Below, piece after piece: positions 62,512-64,000 of a stretch of DNA of 64,000 nt. The stretch comes from Lonicera japonica (Eukaryota; Streptophyta; Magnoliopsida; Dipsacales; Caprifoliaceae): positions 4,690,501 through 4,754,500 of the forward strand of contig CM038469.1 in NCBI GenBank assembly GCA_021464415.1, given 5' to 3'. A model generated the notes under the pieces. That model was given only the letters and a program-made list of their open reading frames with translations. It was not told the origin of the DNA and searched no databases. The position numbers and the translations under genes were made by a program. Each line of letters opens with the position of its first letter. Within the stretch, counting starts at the first letter, position 1.

Positions 62512-64000
62512 TTAGTAGTCGTATCGAATCATGTGCAAACTCAATTGATCTAGCAACAAGATGATATTCTCACAAGCAATATGAGAATTATAACCAGATA
62601 AGAATCTGTGAATGGATCCACTTACCTCAATACAGCTCTCCCCAGCCGCCTTCTTCAACCCTCTGTCTCTCATATTGCTTCTCAAATGTGAAGCTTTGTC
62701 CCATAAGCCAACCTCAGCGTACTTATTTGCAATCATCACCAAGTTCCCTCCCCTCCTCGGCTCCAATTCAAGTAGCCGCCTTTTTACCTTCTCTCCCACC
62801 CCTTCATAGTCATTAATATCATGAATGTTGCACGCACTAAGCAATGTTCTCCATATGGTGGGGTCGGGATTAATAGGCATGTTCGTTATAAAAGCATATG
62901 CTTGTTTAAGTAGAGCGGCACGACCCAAGACATCGGCCATGGCACCATAATGTACAATCATGGGTTTGATATTATGGACATGCTCCATTTCACGGAAGAA
63001 GTTGTGCGCTTCCTTTACTAGTCCGGCATGGCTACAAGCACAAAGGACCCCAAGAAAGGTCACATAATTGGGCTTTATTGAAGAGCTTTTCAATTTTGTA
63101 AAAAGTTCAATTGCCTCTACAGCAAAACCATGTTGGGCTAACCCAAGAATCATTGCGCTATATGTCCATACATTTCGTTCAAGCATCCTATTAAACACTG
63201 AACTTGCAAAATCCAAAGCTCCACATTTAGCATACATGTCAACAAGCGCGGTACCCAATTGACAATTCACCACCAGCCGCTTCTCAATTATTTGAGCATG
63301 AACCCATTTCCCAAAGCTCAAGTTCCCGAGCTCAGTACAAGCCGAAAGCAAAACCACCATTGTAGTCTCATCCGGCTCAAACCCACTATCCCTCATGTTA
63401 ACAAAACACCTTACCGCATCACGAAACCGCAAATTCTCAACACAAGCAGAAATGACAGAATTCCAAGAAACAAGACTTCTAAACCACATTTCATCGAACA
63501 CCTGGCGCGCATCATCAATCTTCCTACAAGTTCCGTAAAAGTGAATCATGGTATTCCGAACATACACATCCGAATCCACACCACGCTTCAGAACATCAGC
63601 TTGAACTTGTTGCCCCTCTTCAAGGGCCAAAAGCGTAGCACAAGCCTTAAACAAGAACGGATACGTAAGCGCATTGGGTCTAGTCTCTGAACGTCGCATA
63701 GCAAGAAAAACCCAAAAGGCCTCTCTCGGCGAATCGCTCTTAGTTGTGGCATAGCCCTTAATGAGACTGTTCCAACAAGAGGATACAGAGTTTTTGGATT
63801 GCTCAACAAAGAAGAGACCGTAACTCAAGCTTCCGGATCGATGAAAAGCACAAAATTGGATGATTTCATCGACTACATAAGGGTCTCTGTGGAGTCCAGA
63901 GATTAGGATTCGAGCGTGAATTTGAGAGAGTTGTTTCATAGAAGAGCAGCGTTGTAAAAGAGAGAGACATTGTTGCTTTATGGAATTGGAAGCCAAATTC
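62512..64000 (-). CDS. Pentatricopeptide repeat protein, PLS class, E/E+ subgroup (5' end outside window)
   Basis: The intronless frame ends at TAA (62512-62514) and is open to the right edge. The first in-window codons read N-L-A-S-N-S, with no ATG before the edge, so the true start lies just outside. The 494 visible residues (numbered from that Leu) show an N-terminal LLQRCSSMKQLSQIHA region, a series of PPR repeats (for example VSSCWNSLIKGYA 71-83, YVRNTMIHFYGTC 145-157, LVSWNSVISACVE 175-187, LGTALVDMYAKCG 247-259, VWTYSAMILGLAQHG 276-290), then E and E+ motifs (about 380-480: WRTLLSACNIH, LEPRRGGNLVMIANKYA, GESCIEVSGSIHRF). There is no DYW domain. The sequence closely recalls Arabidopsis At2g36730-type proteins. 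Such proteins bind RNA in mitochondria or plastids, often for C-to-U editing, with the deaminase supplied in trans; the target here is unknown. It is convergent with pseudogene D. Confidence 0.92.
   Translation of the reverse strand, partial: NLASNSIKQQCLSLLQRCSSMKQLSQIHARILISGLHRDPYVVDEIIQFCAFHRSGSLSYGLFFVEQSKNSVSSCWNSLIKGYATTKSDSPREAFWVFLAMRRSETRPNALTYPFLFKACATLLALEEGQQVQADVLKRGVDSDVYVRNTMIHFYGTCRKIDDARQVFDEMWFRSLVSWNSVISACVENLRFRDAVRCFVNMRDSGFEPDETTMVVLLSACTELGNLSFGKWVHAQIIEKRLVVNCQLGTALVDMYAKCGALDFASSVFNRMLERNVWTYSAMILGLAQHGFAVEAIELFTKLKSSSIKPNYVTFLGVLCACSHAGLVKEAHNFFREMEHVHNIKPMIVHYGAMADVLGRAALLKQAYAFITNMPINPDPTIWRTLLSACNIHDINDYEGVGEKVKRRLLELEPRRGGNLVMIANKYAEVGLWDKASHLRSNMRDRGLKKAAGESCIEVSGSIHRFLSGYNSHIACENIILLLDQLSLHMIRYDY

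Noticed and set aside
62512..63996. PPR gene as complete with a start at 63996
   Set aside because: The codon at 63996-63994 is TTG, not ATG, and the frame stays open to the window edge. The real start is outside.
1..64000. CRISPR arrays, tRNA or rRNA genes, defence systems or other prokaryote-type novelty
   Set aside because: Nothing of this kind was seen. The direct repeats present are microsatellites, minisatellites, transposon ends or the segmental duplication, and the only tRNA-like promoter boxes are in the SINEs.

Overview
The window is nuclear DNA of a flowering plant, most likely a eudicot. It is AT-rich, its genes have GT-AG introns, it carries a plant E-class pentatricopeptide-repeat (PPR) gene and vacuolar-type amino acid transporter genes (AVT1 family), and most of it is plant transposable elements. 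I cannot name the species.

Layout. Four AVT1-like genes lie head to tail on the + strand: A (only its last exon, 123-638), B (complete, three exons, 20910-23467), C (complete, 52764-55320) and D (a decayed pseudogene, 58907-62034). A PPR gene on the - strand (62512 to beyond the right edge) converges on D. The space between A and B and the space between B and C are two copies of one long segment. Unit 1 covers about 1-22540 and unit 2 about 22541-54394. Each unit holds, in order: the last AVT1 exon, a SINE, a Stowaway-like MITE, a 5'-truncated LINE with a solo LTR nested in it, a 12.1-kb Ty3/gypsy element of the Tat type on the - strand, a long inverted repeat, a hAT-like element, and the first two exons of the next AVT1 gene.

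Differences between the units date events relative to the duplication. Unit 1 has lost about 7.5 kb (27324-34843 of unit 2) and carries a 368-bp foldback element just upstream of gene B. Unit 2 alone carries a 1.85-kb Mutator-like element with long terminal inverted repeats upstream of gene C. These three events account for almost all of the 9.0-kb length difference. The 7.5-kb stretch kept only in unit 2 contains the 3' half of the LINE, a Tourist-like MITE, a Helitron-like 3' end, a fragment resembling a plastid-targeting exon, and several tandem or palindromic arrays.

The main biological reading is that gene B is a hybrid. Its exons 1-2 match gene C and its last exon matches gene A almost perfectly. 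The switch is at the end of exon 2 or start of intron 2, as expected from unequal crossing-over between tandem AVT1 genes A and C. B and C then gained different promoter-proximal transposons, and C has a leucine-to-proline change in its first membrane segment. The gypsy copies are dead: the integrase core is missing from both, and gag and pol are full of stops and frameshifts. I found no RNA genes, CRISPR arrays or prokaryote-type systems.
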